This document shows positions 1 to 8,996 of a DNA stretch of 64,000 nucleotides, in pieces. Position numbers and translations under genes: made by a program. Position 1 is the stretch's first letter. Each line of letters opens with the position of its first letter. This stretch comes from an uncultured Alphaproteobacteria bacterium (GTDB lineage Bacteria > Pseudomonadota > Alphaproteobacteria > Rhodobacterales > Rhodobacteraceae): positions 93,829 to 157,828 of the forward strand of contig CAKMYZ010000006.1 in the NCBI GenBank assembly GCA_929200255.1. Reading direction: 5' to 3'. The notes below the pieces were generated by a model that saw only the letters and a list, made by a program, of their open reading frames with translations, ran no database searches and was not told the DNA's origin.

Positions 1-1393
1 TCCATTGCACCATGTAGTGGCAGCCGATACCGGCATAGGCCCGCGATCCTTCGGGGAGTCTGGTCGAGGAATTATGCGGACAGCCTGAACAGAAATGGGG
101 CAACCGGGCCGCGATTTCCGGCGCGTTGTCGGCGCGACGCGTTTCTGACAGTTGCGCCAGACCTGCGCTGATCCCGTCAGAACCACAGCCCTCTTCCATC
201 AGAATACCACCCAATTGTTCGGCAATCACAATCGGGTTCAGGGCGGCTTTGGTCTGGAAAATCTCTTCGCGACGCCCTTCGGAATGCTCATCACCTTTGT
301 GCCAGCCGTACACACGGCGGCCGCGGCGGTCATCAAACAGCGCCTCTTTGACCTGAACCTCAATGAGCTTGCGCTTTTCCTCAACAACAACAATCAGATC
401 AAGGCCTTCGGCCCACTCATGGAATGACGCCATATCCAGCGGCCAAACCTGCCCAATCTTATAGGTCGTGATCCCAAGACGCTCTGCCTCAGTTTCATCG
501 ATGTTCAGCAGTGACAGCGCGTGCTGCAAGTCCAGCCAGTTCTTGCCCGCCGCCACAAAGCCTATCTTTGCCCCCGGTTTGCCCCATTTCCGCTGGTCCA
601 TCTTATTGGCACGGCTGAATGCCTCGGCAGCAAAGCGTTTATAGTCAATCATCCGCTCCTCTTGCAGCTGCGGCGTATCGACCAAACGAATACTCAGCCA
701 GCCCTCGGGCAGGTCAAGTTCAGGGCGCACGAACGACAACCGATGCGGATCACCATCCACCACAGAGGTCACTTCAATCGTGTCCTTCATGGTCTTCAGG
801 CCAACCCAGACGCCCGCATACCGCGACAGTTCCCAGGCATAGAGTCCGTAATCGAGGATTTCCTGCACGCCTGCTGGTGAGACGATTGGCATATAGCAGT
901 CAATCATCGCCCAGTCGGACTGATGCAGCGTGGTCGAGCTTTCGCCAGTATGATCATCGCCCATCGCCATGATCACGCCGCCATTGGGGGACGTACCTGC
1001 CATATTAGCGTGGCGCATCACATCACCAGAGCGATCCACACCGGGGCCTTTGCCATACCACAGGCCAAAGACACCGTCGTGCTTGCCCTCGCCACGCAGT
1101 TCCGCTTGCTGACTGCCCCAAAGGGCCGTGGCCGCCAAATCTTCGTTCAACCCGGTTTGAAAGGTAATCTGCGCAGGTTCCAGCACATTTCGCGCGCGGG
1201 TCATCTGCAGATCAACGGCACCCAGCGGCGATCCGCGATAGCCTGTGCAGTAGCCTGCAGTGTCCAGCCCTGCCTTTGCATCACGGGCACGTTGCATCAG
1301 CATCAGCCGGACCAGCGCCTGTGTGCCATTCAGCAGAATCTGCGACTTTGACAAGTCATAGCGATCATTCAGCGATACATCCTGATGGCTCAT
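1..1393 (-). CDS. Fused indolepyruvate:ferredoxin oxidoreductase family protein (N-terminal part, runs off window)
   Basis: This gene is absent from the ORF track because it has no stop inside the window. I read it from ATG at 1393, preceded by GGAGG seven bases upstream, and it stays open to base 1 (about 464 codons). Visible motifs include CTGYRGSPLG near the N-terminus, MGDDHTGESS in the pyrimidine-binding part, and the cysteine motif FCSGCPHN close to the window edge. This arrangement fits the long fused IorA-IorB proteins (over 1100 residues) of Proteobacteria, which oxidise aryl or other 2-oxoacids with CoA to acyl-CoA using thiamine diphosphate and iron-sulfur clusters in the cytoplasm. 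The true substrate is not shown by the sequence. It is transcribed divergently from a LysR gene, which may control it. Family assignment is firm; substrate is open. Confidence 0.85.
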   Translation of the reverse strand, partial: MSHQDVSLNDRYDLSKSQILLNGTQALVRLMLMQRARDAKAGLDTAGYCTGYRGSPLGAVDLQMTRARNVLEPAQITFQTGLNEDLAATALWGSQQAELRGEGKHDGVFGLWYGKGPGVDRSGDVMRHANMAGTSPNGGVIMAMGDDHTGESSTTLHQSDWAMIDCYMPIVSPAGVQEILDYGLYAWELSRYAGVWVGLKTMKDTIEVTSVVDGDPHRLSFVRPELDLPEGWLSIRLVDTPQLQEERMIDYKRFAAEAFSRANKMDQRKWGKPGAKIGFVAAGKNWLDLQHALSLLNIDETEAERLGITTYKIGQVWPLDMASFHEWAEGLDLIVVVEEKRKLIEVQVKEALFDDRRGRRVYGWHKGDEHSEGRREEIFQTKAALNPIVIAEQLGGILMEEGCGSDGISAGLAQLSETRRADNAPEIAARLPHFCSGCPHNSSTRLPEGSRAYAGIGCHYMVQW

Positions 1394-1431
1394 TTCGCAC
1401 CTCCCCGCGCGTCAAATATTTGCACCAACTA

Positions 1432-1452
1432 TAGGTCAAAATTGCTGACCTA
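1432..1452. promoter_or_regulatory. Perfect 7-7-7 inverted repeat between divergent oxidoreductase and LysR genes
   Basis: TAGGTCA and TGACCTA are perfect complements separated by seven bases. The dyad sits 38 bp upstream of the oxidoreductase start and 100 bp upstream of the LysR start. It contains a T-N11-A core, as LysR-type operators usually do. That it is the operator of the adjacent LysR protein is inference. Confidence 0.5.
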
Positions 1453-1551
1453 CAAAGTGGAAAATAATCGCTAAGGGTGTTTGCATCGAAACGGGTTAAG
1501 CGCGTAATGTTCTACCAATTCGAGCAGCAAAATGATTGGGCAAGGGGCAAA

Positions 1552-2460
1552 ATGGACTGGGACAAGCTAAGAATCTTCCACGCAGTGGCCGATGCTGGCT
1601 CGCTCACACATGCGGGTGATGCGCTGCATCTGTCGCAATCCGCTGTCAGCCGCCAGATCAGAGCGCTCGAAGAATCACTGAACACCACCCTTTTTCACCG
1701 CCATGCGCGCGGCTTGATTCTGACCGAACAGGGTGAATTGTTGTTCGACGCGACCCGCAGCATGAACAAACGGCTCGAGGCCGCCGCCGCACGTATCCGC
1801 GACAGCGAAGAAGAAGTCTTTGGGGAATTGCGGATCACCACGACAATAGGGTTCGGCACGCTCTGGCTCGCGCCGCGTCTGCCCAAGCTTTATGAACAAT
1901 ACCCCGACCTCAAGATCGACCTGATGCTGGAAGAGCGCGTACTTGATCTGCCCATGCGCGAGGCTGACGTCGCAATCCGCATGAAGGAACCCAGCCAGGC
2001 GGACCTGATCCGCAAGCGGCTGATGTCCGTGCGTATGCGTCTTTATGCGACGAGTGCCTATCTCAAACGGCATGGCACGCCAGAAAGAGTGGAAGAACTC
2101 GGCAAGCATCGGTTGCTCTGCCAAAGCCTGAATTCCATTCAGGTGGCCGCAGGTGCAACGCTTGTCCAGCACCTGATGACCTATGACATTCCCAGTGTCT
2201 TCACGGTCAACAACTACTTTGGCGTCCTCCAGGGGGTGCTGAATAACATCGGGATCGGCGTGCTGCCTGACTATGTGACTGAGGATTTCCCCGATCTGGT
2301 GCGCGTGCTGCCTGATCTGGAAAGCGCTGAAGTGCCCGTGTTTCTGGCCTATCCAGAAGAACTACGGCAATCCAAACGGATCGGCGCCTTCCGCGATTTC
2401 GTCCAAGAGGAGATATTCGCCCACCGTCGCAAAATCCGCGAGGCGCAGGCAGCATCGTGA
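1552..2460 (+). CDS. LysR family transcriptional regulator
   Basis: A 302-residue LysR-type regulator. The N-terminal winged helix-turn-helix covers roughly residues 4-62 (AVADAGSLTHAGDALHLSQS), followed by a linker helix and a substrate-binding co-inducer domain from about residue 90. The ORF track begins at 1477, but ATG at 1552 gives the standard LysR length and has AAGGGG just upstream. The divergent neighbour is the fused 2-oxoacid:ferredoxin oxidoreductase, with an inverted repeat between them, so the usual LysR pattern of controlling a divergent target and itself is plausible. The ligand is unknown. Confidence 0.85.
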   Translation: MDWDKLRIFHAVADAGSLTHAGDALHLSQSAVSRQIRALEESLNTTLFHRHARGLILTEQGELLFDATRSMNKRLEAAAARIRDSEEEVFGELRITTTIGFGTLWLAPRLPKLYEQYPDLKIDLMLEERVLDLPMREADVAIRMKEPSQADLIRKRLMSVRMRLYATSAYLKRHGTPERVEELGKHRLLCQSLNSIQVAAGATLVQHLMTYDIPSVFTVNNYFGVLQGVLNNIGIGVLPDYVTEDFPDLVRVLPDLESAEVPVFLAYPEELRQSKRIGAFRDFVQEEIFAHRRKIREAQAAS

Positions 2461-2515
2461 CGCAGCCATGCGCTCAGAGCATAGCGGCTTTGCGAAGAAT
2501 GATCTCCTATTCTTC

Positions 2516-2544
2516 TTGAACGGTTAAATATTGCGCACTATCTG
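2516..2544 (+). promoter_or_regulatory. Candidate promoter for the small RNA
   Basis: TTGAAC (2516-2521) and TATCTG (2539-2544) lie 17 bp apart, fitting a housekeeping sigma-70-type promoter with a moderate -10 box. The predicted start near 2551 would give a transcript of about 78 nt ending at the terminator below. Confidence 0.4.
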
Positions 2545-2550
2545 AAGTCT

Positions 2551-2628
2551 CGAAGGCGATGATGCTTCGCGCTCATCCTCTTCACCTCCCTGTTGGACTT
2601 GCCGGGCCCTGCGCCCGGCATTTTTTTT
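2551..2628 (+). ncRNA. Candidate trans-acting small RNA, suhB/MmgR-like
   Basis: No gene covers 2461-2791, yet the region is highly structured. A 5-bp hairpin (CGAAG/CTTCG) begins at 2551. AAGTC just upstream could pair with GACTT at 2596-2600. An unpaired pyrimidine-rich segment with CCTCCCT follows at 2585-2591, and then a 7-bp GC hairpin with eight T residues. Alphaproteobacterial small RNAs of the suhB/MmgR group are about this size, carry a CCUCCCU loop complementary to ribosome binding sites, and end in a GC-rich terminator. The match to that family is from memory and has not been searched. The alternative is a processed 3' end of the LysR mRNA. Confidence 0.5.
2601..2628 (+). terminator. 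Rho-independent terminator of the small RNA
   Basis: GCCGGGC (2601-2607) pairs perfectly with GCCCGGC (2613-2619) across a 5-nt loop and is followed, after one A, by eight T residues. It is one of the clearest intrinsic terminators in the window. Confidence 0.85.
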
Positions 2629-2791
2629 GCCACCAAGGCCGCGCACTGGACCTGGTGTTGCATATGATCACGCAACAGGCCGAACGCGATAGACGGGCAA
2701 TTGCGACTGTCACGAAACCGTAATCGTCTATTGCGGCTTTATCCCTCCGTCCTGCCCCGCTATGACACCCCCAAGATTTCTGGGGACTGCC

Positions 2792-4951
2792 ATGACCGAA
2801 CCAACCATCACCGAAGACCTGATCGCCGCGCATGGGCTGTCGGCCGACGAATACCAGCGCATTCTTGAGATTATCGGGCGCATACCGAGTTTCACCGAAT
2901 TGGGCATCTTTTCAGCGATGTGGAACGAACATTGTTCCTATAAATCTTCCAAGAAGTGGTTGCGCACCCTGCCTACGGAAGGGCCCCAGGTCATTTGCGG
3001 CCCCGGTGAAAACGCAGGCGTTGTCGACATCGGTGACGGTCAGGCGGTGGTCTTCAAGATGGAAAGCCACAATCACCCCTCGTACATTGAACCCTACCAA
3101 GGTGCGGCAACAGGCGTCGGCGGCATCCTGCGCGACGTCTTTACGATGGGCGCGCGTCCGATTGCAGCGATGAACTCGCTTAGCTTTGGTGAACCTTCGC
3201 ACCCCAAAACCAAGCAGCTGGTCAATGGTGTCGTGGCGGGTGTTGGCGGATACGGAAATTGCTTTGGGGTGCCAACAGTTGGCGGCGAGGTCCGCTTTGA
3301 CCCTGCCTATAACGGCAACTGCCTTGTGAACGCCTTTGCCGCCGGCCTCGCTGACTCAGATAAAATCTTTTACTCGGCCGCCTCCGGTATTGGTATGCCC
3401 GTTGTCTATCTTGGCGCAAAAACCGGCCGTGACGGCGTTGGTGGCGCAACCATGGCCTCGGCCGAATTTGACGATAGCATCGAGGAAAAACGCCCCACCG
3501 TGCAGGTCGGCGACCCCTTCACCGAAAAACGCCTGATGGAAGCAACGCTTGAACTGATGGCAACGGGTGCTGTGATCTCGATCCAGGATATGGGTGCTGC
3601 TGGCCTCACCTGCTCTGCAGTGGAAATGGGCGACAAAGGCGGGCTTGGGGTCAAACTGAACCTTAACGCCGTGCCTCAGCGCGAAGAGAATATGACCGCC
3701 TATGAGATGATGCTGTCTGAATCCCAGGAGCGCATGTTGATGGTGCTTAAGCCAGAGCTTGAGGCCGAAGCCCGCGCCGTGTTCGAAAAATGGGATCTTG
3801 ATTTCGCGATCGTGGGTGAAACCATCGCCGAAGACCGTTTCATCGTTGAACATAACGGCACGGTCATGGCTGACCTGCCACTGGCTACGCTCTCTGGCTC
3901 GGCCCCGGAATATGACCGCCCGTGGGTGCCGACCCCTGCCCCTGCGCCGCTTGACGATGTGGTCGGTGTGCATGCAATTGACGGCCTCAAGGCGCTGATC
4001 AGCAGCCCGAACTACGCCGGCAAACAATGGGTCTATGAACAATATGACCAGCAGGTCATGGGTGATACCGCCCGCACACCCGGTGCAGGCGCTGGCATCG
4101 TGCGCGTGCATGGCACGGAAAAGGCGCTGGCTTTCACCAGCGACGTGACCCCACGCTATGTCAAAGCCAACCCGGTTGAGGGGGGCAAGCAGGCGGTGGC
4201 CGAGGCTTACCGCAACCTCACATCTGTCGGGGCGACGCCGCTGGCGACAACCGACAACATGAACTTTGGCAATCCTGAAAAACCTGAAATCATGGGGCAG
4301 TTCGTCGGCGCCATCCAAGGGATCGGTGAAGCGGTCAGCGCCCTTGATATGCCGATCGTTTCGGGCAATGTATCCCTTTACAATGAAACAGACGGCACAG
4401 GCATCCTGCCCACGCCAACCATCGGGGCGGTTGGCTTAATTGCCCATCCCGATCACATGATCACAGGTCAAATCCGTGACGGCCATGTGCTCTTGCTGCT
4501 GGGGGAAACGGCGGGGCACCTTGGGCAATCGGCCCTGCTGGCCGAGGTCTATGGCCGTGCCGAAGGCGACGCGCCACAGGTCAATTTGACGGTTGAGAAA
4601 GCGCATGGCGACTTCATCCGTGCCAATCACGCCCAGATCAAAGCCTGCACGGATCTGTCCGACGGTGGGCTGGCCCTTGCTGCGTTTGAGATGGCAGAGG
4701 CCGCCGATACCGGCATCACCCTGGATGTCGAGGACACACCAACCCTCTTTGGCGAAGATCAGGGGCGCTATCTGATTGGCTGCAACTTTGATCAGGCCGA
4801 GGCCTTGATGATCGCGGCCAGCAATGCCGGGGTCACACTGACCACTGTTGGCAAGGCCGGCGGCGAGGACGTCACCTTTGGCAGTCAAAGCGCCTCTTTG
4901 GCCGAACTTCGCCACATCTTCCGCACGTCATTTGAAAGCGCAGTTGCCTAG
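2792..4951 (+). CDS. purL: Phosphoribosylformylglycinamidine synthase subunit PurL
   Basis: A 719-residue small-type PurL, the ATP-dependent subunit of FGAM synthase that works with PurQ (glutaminase) and PurS in the fourth step of de novo purine synthesis in the cytoplasm. The N-terminus carries the family segment [14 protein letters not shown], and the ESHNHPS and GAATGVGG motifs of the ATP and substrate sites follow. AIR-synthase-like N and C halves are both present. I prefer ATG at 2792 (GGGGA upstream) over the track start 2762, since it matches the family N-terminus. purQ and purS are not in the window. The bolA gene follows after 98 bp that contain a dispersed repeat. Confidence 0.97.
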   Translation: MTEPTITEDLIAAHGLSADEYQRILEIIGRIPSFTELGIFSAMWNEHCSYKSSKKWLRTLPTEGPQVICGPGENAGVVDIGDGQAVVFKMESHNHPSYIEPYQGAATGVGGILRDVFTMGARPIAAMNSLSFGEPSHPKTKQLVNGVVAGVGGYGNCFGVPTVGGEVRFDPAYNGNCLVNAFAAGLADSDKIFYSAASGIGMPVVYLGAKTGRDGVGGATMASAEFDDSIEEKRPTVQVGDPFTEKRLMEATLELMATGAVISIQDMGAAGLTCSAVEMGDKGGLGVKLNLNAVPQREENMTAYEMMLSESQERMLMVLKPELEAEARAVFEKWDLDFAIVGETIAEDRFIVEHNGTVMADLPLATLSGSAPEYDRPWVPTPAPAPLDDVVGVHAIDGLKALISSPNYAGKQWVYEQYDQQVMGDTARTPGAGAGIVRVHGTEKALAFTSDVTPRYVKANPVEGGKQAVAEAYRNLTSVGATPLATTDNMNFGNPEKPEIMGQFVGAIQGIGEAVSALDMPIVSGNVSLYNETDGTGILPTPTIGAVGLIAHPDHMITGQIRDGHVLLLLGETAGHLGQSALLAEVYGRAEGDAPQVNLTVEKAHGDFIRANHAQIKACTDLSDGGLALAAFEMAEAADTGITLDVEDTPTLFGEDQGRYLIGCNFDQAEALMIAASNAGVTLTTVGKAGGEDVTFGSQSASLAELRHIFRTSFESAVA

Positions 4952-4952
4952 G

Positions 4953-4990
4953 CTTTCTATGTCTAGTCAAACTTTCGCCGAAGGCATCCC
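4953..4990 (+). repeat. Dispersed intergenic repeat, copy 1
   Basis: This 38-bp element starts 1 bp after the purL stop. Its core TCAAACTTTCGCCG is identical in copies at 19598 and 60744. CTTTC-GCC-GAAGG inside it can form a 5-bp stem with one G-T pair. It differs from copy 2 at four positions over 38 bp. Confidence 0.65.
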
Positions 4991-5049
4991 ACTTGTCCGC
5001 GCACCCAAGCGCACCTAGTTTAAGTGCAACTGACCCAAAGGACCCGATC

Positions 5050-5286
5050 ATGCCGATCACTGCCCATGAGATTGAAACCCTACTGCGCGACAGCTTCCCC
5101 GACGCACAAATCAACGTGCAGGGCGATGACGGCGCGCATTTTGCAGCAGAGGTGATCGACGAAAGCTTTCGCGGCAAAAACCGGGTGCAGCAACAGCGGG
5201 CCGTCTATGCAGCCCTCAAAGGTAAGATGGATGGGAACAACGGCGAACTGCACGCGTTGGCGCTGACGACCAAGGTGCCTGACTAA
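5050..5286 (+). CDS. BolA family protein
   Basis: A 78-residue BolA/YrbA-type protein with the compact alpha-beta fold. The conserved segment SFRGKNRVQQQRAVYAAL carries the helix that ends in the usual C-terminal THALALTTK-like stretch (here LHALALTTK). BolA proteins form [2Fe-2S]-bridged heterodimers with monothiol glutaredoxins of the CGFS type. That agrees with grxD two genes downstream in the same direction, so the two products probably act together in iron-sulfur trafficking or iron sensing. The start at 5050 gives the normal family N-terminus (MPITAHEIETLLRDSFP). Confidence 0.92.
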   Translation: MPITAHEIETLLRDSFPDAQINVQGDDGAHFAAEVIDESFRGKNRVQQQRAVYAALKGKMDGNNGELHALALTTKVPD

Positions 5287-5291
5287 AGCAG

Positions 5292-5543
5292 ATGGGCTAC
5301 AATCTGATCATAGTGGGTATTCTTGTCCTGGTTATCGCGGCGTTCGTCGCACGTGTTTGGGGCCTTGTGCGACAGGAAACACATGATGACGAACGCGGGT
5401 CTACCCGGAAGTCAGGGTTCCATATAATCCATGCAGACTACTCCTCTGGGATGTCGGGGCACCAGACAACTTACAAAGTGCCCTGCGATCCACAGGAATA
5501 CGCGCAGCTTTTCATTCCAAAAGAAACGGAAACCAAGAAATGA
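5292..5543 (+). CDS. Small membrane protein of unknown function
   Basis: An 83-residue protein with one N-terminal transmembrane helix (about residues 4-24, NLIIVGILVLVIAAFVARVW) and a short hydrophilic tail ending in charged residues. It begins 6 bp after bolA and its stop overlaps the grxD start (ATGA), so it is translated within a bolA-orf-grxD operon. I do not recognise a family. The tight coupling suggests a conserved local operon rather than a chance ORF. Confidence 0.75.
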   Translation: MGYNLIIVGILVLVIAAFVARVWGLVRQETHDDERGSTRKSGFHIIHADYSSGMSGHQTTYKVPCDPQEYAQLFIPKETETKK

Positions 5544-5899
5544 CAGCCCAAGACCAAATCAAAGAAACCGTCACTAACAACGACGTCGTCCTTTTCATGA
5601 AGGGCACCAAGAGCATGCCGCAATGCGGTTTCTCGTCCCGCGTCGCTGGTGTGCTGAACTTCATGGGCGTTGATTTCAACGACGTGAACGTGCTGGCCGA
5701 CGACGAAATCCGCCAAGGCATCAAGGATTATTCCGACTGGCCCACGATCCCGCAGCTTTATGTCAAAGGCGAATTTGTGGGTGGCTGCGATATCATTACC
5801 GAAATGACACTGTCAGGTGAGCTTGACACGTTGTTCAGCGAAAACGGCGTAGCCTACGACAAAGACGCCGCCGACAAGATCCGCGAAGCAAACGCCTAA
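5540..5899 (+). CDS. grxD: Monothiol glutaredoxin, CGFS type (Grx4 family)
   Basis: A 119-residue monothiol glutaredoxin with the active-site motif CGFS (in MPQCGFSSRV, about residue 29) and the glutathione-binding segments WPTIPQLYV and GGCDI. CGFS glutaredoxins carry a glutathione-ligated [2Fe-2S] cluster and hand it to apo-proteins, or regulate iron status together with BolA. The gene overlaps the preceding small membrane protein by 4 bp and forms an operon with bolA. Its stop lies only 10 bp from the convergent zapA stop. Confidence 0.96.
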   Translation: MTAQDQIKETVTNNDVVLFMKGTKSMPQCGFSSRVAGVLNFMGVDFNDVNVLADDEIRQGIKDYSDWPTIPQLYVKGEFVGGCDIITEMTLSGELDTLFSENGVAYDKDAADKIREANA

Positions 5900-5908
5900 A
5901 GTCCGCAA

Positions 5909-6295
5909 TCAGCGGGTCTCGATCTGATCCGCGATCGCTTCGGTCTGTGCTGCAATCTCCGCCAGGGCCTCAGTGATTGATGCCGGCACTACCGGCACCT
6001 CAACCCGCTGTGGCTCCGGTACCGGGCGGGCTTGCAATTGCTCTACCGTCGCGCGCATTTCACCTGCTTCGACCTCCAGCTGGCGCACCTTGTCTTCCAG
6101 CCCTGCGGTTTTATCCGCCAGCATCAGCCCTGCCATCAGCAACATCCGTGCTTCGGCCAGGCGTCCTAACTGATCCGCCAGATGGGCGGCCTCTGCGTCC
6201 AGCATGCCCGCGGCAGATTGCAGAAAGTGCTCTTCGCCTTCCTGGCAGGCCACCTCAAAGGTGCGGCCCCCGATACTGATCTCAACCTGCGGCAT
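5909..6295 (-). CDS. zapA: Cell division protein ZapA
   Basis: A 128-residue ZapA-type protein. The N-terminal beta-strand region (VEISIGGRTFEVACQEGEE) and the following long helix match ZapA, which cross-links FtsZ filaments at the division ring. The C-terminal half is an extended coiled coil with a Pro/Val-rich break (about residues 88-103). Its start overlaps the end of the upstream coiled-coil gene by 14 bp, indicating co-translation. In many alphaproteobacteria 6S RNA lies downstream of zapA, but here the convergent grxD leaves only 10 bp, so it is not present at this spot. Confidence 0.85.
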   Translation of the reverse strand: MPQVEISIGGRTFEVACQEGEEHFLQSAAGMLDAEAAHLADQLGRLAEARMLLMAGLMLADKTAGLEDKVRQLEVEAGEMRATVEQLQARPVPEPQRVEVPVVPASITEALAEIAAQTEAIADQIETR

Positions 6296-6746
6296 TGGAT
6301 GTCTCCTCGATCAGCGGCTTCAGCTCGGCCAGAATAGCGTCAATCTCGGCAGCATCAGCAGAACGCTGTGCCGCCAAGGCCTCGATTTCGGCGGCGACAG
6401 CGGCGTCATGCAGTTCAGGGGCCAGACCGGTTGTTACCGTCTCGCGCAATTGGGTATTCAGCGTGCGCAATTGCTGGTTTGAGGCCCGCAGTTGCTGCAA
6501 TTCCTCGTCCAGTTTCAAAATCTGTGTCTGATAGGTCTCGATCCGTCCGGTCAGCTTGGCCACCTGCGTGTCCTGACGCTCCTGAAGCTGGGCAACACGG
6601 GCTTCCAACGCTGCATTGCTGGCGCGTTCGGCACTCAGAGCATCCTGCAGAATATCATCGCCATCGCCCTCTTGCCGGTCAAGCCCCTGCCTGATCCGTG
6701 CTAACGCCGCTGTAATGCGGCTCTCCAATGCACTGATATCACTCAT
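6282..6746 (-). CDS. Coiled-coil protein of unknown function upstream of zapA
   Basis: A 154-residue acidic protein that is almost entirely heptad-like helix (for example LEARVAQLQERQDTQVAKL), without a signal peptide or membrane segment. It overlaps zapA by 14 bp. Alphaproteobacteria commonly carry a small coiled-coil gene in front of zapA, and a role alongside ZapA at the divisome is a reasonable inference. I do not assign a name. Confidence 0.75.
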   Translation of the reverse strand: MSDISALESRITAALARIRQGLDRQEGDGDDILQDALSAERASNAALEARVAQLQERQDTQVAKLTGRIETYQTQILKLDEELQQLRASNQQLRTLNTQLRETVTTGLAPELHDAAVAAEIEALAAQRSADAAEIDAILAELKPLIEETSNAAG

Positions 6747-6959
6747 TCACCGATCCTCTGTTGCGTCACACATAGTTTTCCGCGCGCTATGGCGGACCGA
6801 ATCGTGCCGCTAACCCCAAGCGTATGCGATCCCCCGCCCCCCCGCAAACCAACGATGCCCACAATAAGAGGAACTTAGCCGTCATGCTTGAACTCCCTCT
6901 TGGGCCTGCTATGACGCTGTCGAGCCTAATGTTTCTCTTGCCAATAGGACCTGAACACC

Positions 6960-8978
6960 TTGGATATTGCAGCCCTGCGCACCGCCCACCCCGATCACTG
7001 GCAGAAAGCCACCGCAATCCGCACTCTGACGCTTGACGCGGTTGCGGCTGCAAACTCCGGCCACTCTGGCATGCCCATGGGCATGGCCGATGTGGCGACC
7101 GTCCTGTTTGAGAAGCACCTGAACTTTGATCCCAAAGCACCGCACTGGCCCGACCGCGACCGGTTTATCCTATCCGCCGGTCACGGCTCCATGCTGCTGT
7201 ATTCCCTGATGTACCTGACCGGCTACGAAGACATGCCGCTGTCCGAGATCAAGAATTTCCGCCAATGGGGTGCCAAAACCGCTGGTCACCCTGAATTTGG
7301 CCATGCCCGCGGTATCGAGACGACAACAGGCCCGCTTGGTCAGGGTATTGCGAATGCGGTTGGCTTTGCCATTGCCGAAGAAATCCAGCGCGCCAACTGG
7401 GGCAAGAAAGTGATCAACCACCACACCTATGTAATGGCCGGTGACGGTTGTCTGATGGAGGGTGTCAGCCAGGAAGCAATTGCGCTGGCGGGGATGCAAA
7501 AGCTGTCCAACCTCATCGTCTTCTGGGACAATAACAACATCACCATCGATGGCACCGTTGACATCGCCGACATTACCGATCAGCCGATGCGCTTTAAAGC
7601 TTCCGGCTGGCATGTGCAGGAAATCGACGGGCACGATCCTGACGCTATCGATGCCGCGATAACAGCCGCCAAGAAGGCCGGCAAGCCATCCATGATTGCC
7701 TGCAAAACCCATATCGCATTGGGACACGCGGCGCAGGATACCTCGAAGGGTCACGGCGCGCTGACCAATGCAGACCAACTCAAAGCCGCGAAAGAGGCTT
7801 ATGGCGCGCCCATGGGTGACTTTGAAGTTGCCGCGGACGTCAAATCCCAATGGGAGGCCATGGCCGCACGCGGCACGCAGGCCCATCAGGACTGGCAGGA
7901 CCGGTTTGAAACGCTGTCCACCAACAAGCAAACCGATTTCAACCGGGCTTACGCAGGTGAACCGCCCAAGCGCCTGTCCGCCACAATCCGTGCCTTGAAG
8001 AAGCAGATTTCCGAAGGTGCGCCCAAGGTTGCAACCCGCAAGTCCTCAGAGATGACGCTGGAAGTTGTCAATCCGATCATGCGCGAAACCATTGGTGGTT
8101 CGGCTGATCTGACCGGGTCCAACAACACGCTGACCTCTGACATGGGGACATTCCACCCCGACAACCGTAAGGGCCGCTACATCTATTACGGGATCCGCGA
8201 ACACGGCATGGCCGCGGCAATGAACGGTATGGCGCTGCATGGTGGGGCCCGGCCCTATGGCGGGACTTTCATGTGTTTCACGGACTATGCACGTGGCGCG
8301 ATGCGTCTGTCTGCCCTGATGGGCCTGCCAACAACATATGTGATGACCCACGACAGCATCGGACTTGGCGAAGATGGCCCAACGCACCAGCCGGTTGAAC
8401 ACCTGGCAATGCTGCGTGCGACGCCAAACACGAACGTCTTCCGTCCTGCCGACACGGTTGAAACGGCAGAGGCCTGGGAAATCGCGCTGACATCGCAGAA
8501 AACACCCAGCGTTCTGGCACTGACCCGCCAAGGGGTGCCAACCGTGCGGACCGAACATAAAAACAAAAACATGGTGGCACAGGGTGCCTATGTGTTGGCC
8601 GATGCCGAAGGCAAGCGACAGGCGATTCTGATGGCCACCGGATCTGAGGTCAGTATCGCGATGCAAGCACGCGAGATGCTCCATGCTGAAGGGATCGGTA
8701 CGCGCGTTGTCTCAATGCCATGTTGGGAACTTTTTGCGGCACAGGATGAACGCTATCGCAAGCGCGTCCTGCCCGGTGGCCCTGTGCGGGTCGCGATTGA
8801 GGCGGGTGTGCGCTTTGGCTGGGATCAATGGCTCTTTGGTGAGCGTGGCAAGCGCGAGAAATCAGATTTTGTTGGCATGCCGGGCTTTGGGGCTTCCGCC
8901 CCGGCTGATCGGCTATATGAAGAGTTCGGCATCACGGCAAAAGACACCGTTGCCAAGGTGAAATCCCTGATCAAGTAA
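6960..8978 (+). CDS. tkt: Transketolase
   Basis: A 672-residue transketolase that transfers two-carbon ketol units between sugar phosphates in the pentose phosphate and Calvin pathways, using thiamine diphosphate and Mg2+. Visible are the ThDP/Mg motif GDGCLMEG (about residue 161), the pyrimidine-domain stretch [13 protein letters not shown] (about residue 405) and a C-terminal domain. The best start is TTG at 6960, with AGGA ten bases upstream; no suitable ATG gives the conserved N-terminus [13 protein letters not shown]. It heads a plus-strand block with the DUF4329 lipoprotein and the gap genes. Confidence 0.96.
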   Translation: MDIAALRTAHPDHWQKATAIRTLTLDAVAAANSGHSGMPMGMADVATVLFEKHLNFDPKAPHWPDRDRFILSAGHGSMLLYSLMYLTGYEDMPLSEIKNFRQWGAKTAGHPEFGHARGIETTTGPLGQGIANAVGFAIAEEIQRANWGKKVINHHTYVMAGDGCLMEGVSQEAIALAGMQKLSNLIVFWDNNNITIDGTVDIADITDQPMRFKASGWHVQEIDGHDPDAIDAAITAAKKAGKPSMIACKTHIALGHAAQDTSKGHGALTNADQLKAAKEAYGAPMGDFEVAADVKSQWEAMAARGTQAHQDWQDRFETLSTNKQTDFNRAYAGEPPKRLSATIRALKKQISEGAPKVATRKSSEMTLEVVNPIMRETIGGSADLTGSNNTLTSDMGTFHPDNRKGRYIYYGIREHGMAAAMNGMALHGGARPYGGTFMCFTDYARGAMRLSALMGLPTTYVMTHDSIGLGEDGPTHQPVEHLAMLRATPNTNVFRPADTVETAEAWEIALTSQKTPSVLALTRQGVPTVRTEHKNKNMVAQGAYVLADAEGKRQAILMATGSEVSIAMQAREMLHAEGIGTRVVSMPCWELFAAQDERYRKRVLPGGPVRVAIEAGVRFGWDQWLFGERGKREKSDFVGMPGFGASAPADRLYEEFGITAKDTVAKVKSLIK

Positions 8979-8996
8979 CCAGTGAAGGCATCGACG

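Noticed and set aside
3356-4318. 320-residue minus-strand ORF inside purL
   Set aside because: It lies wholly inside the strongly supported purL gene in another frame and has no recognisable family; a codon-bias shadow.
5899-5909. 6S RNA next to zapA
   Set aside because: In many alphaproteobacteria 6S RNA follows zapA, but only 10 bp separate the convergent zapA and grxD stops here.
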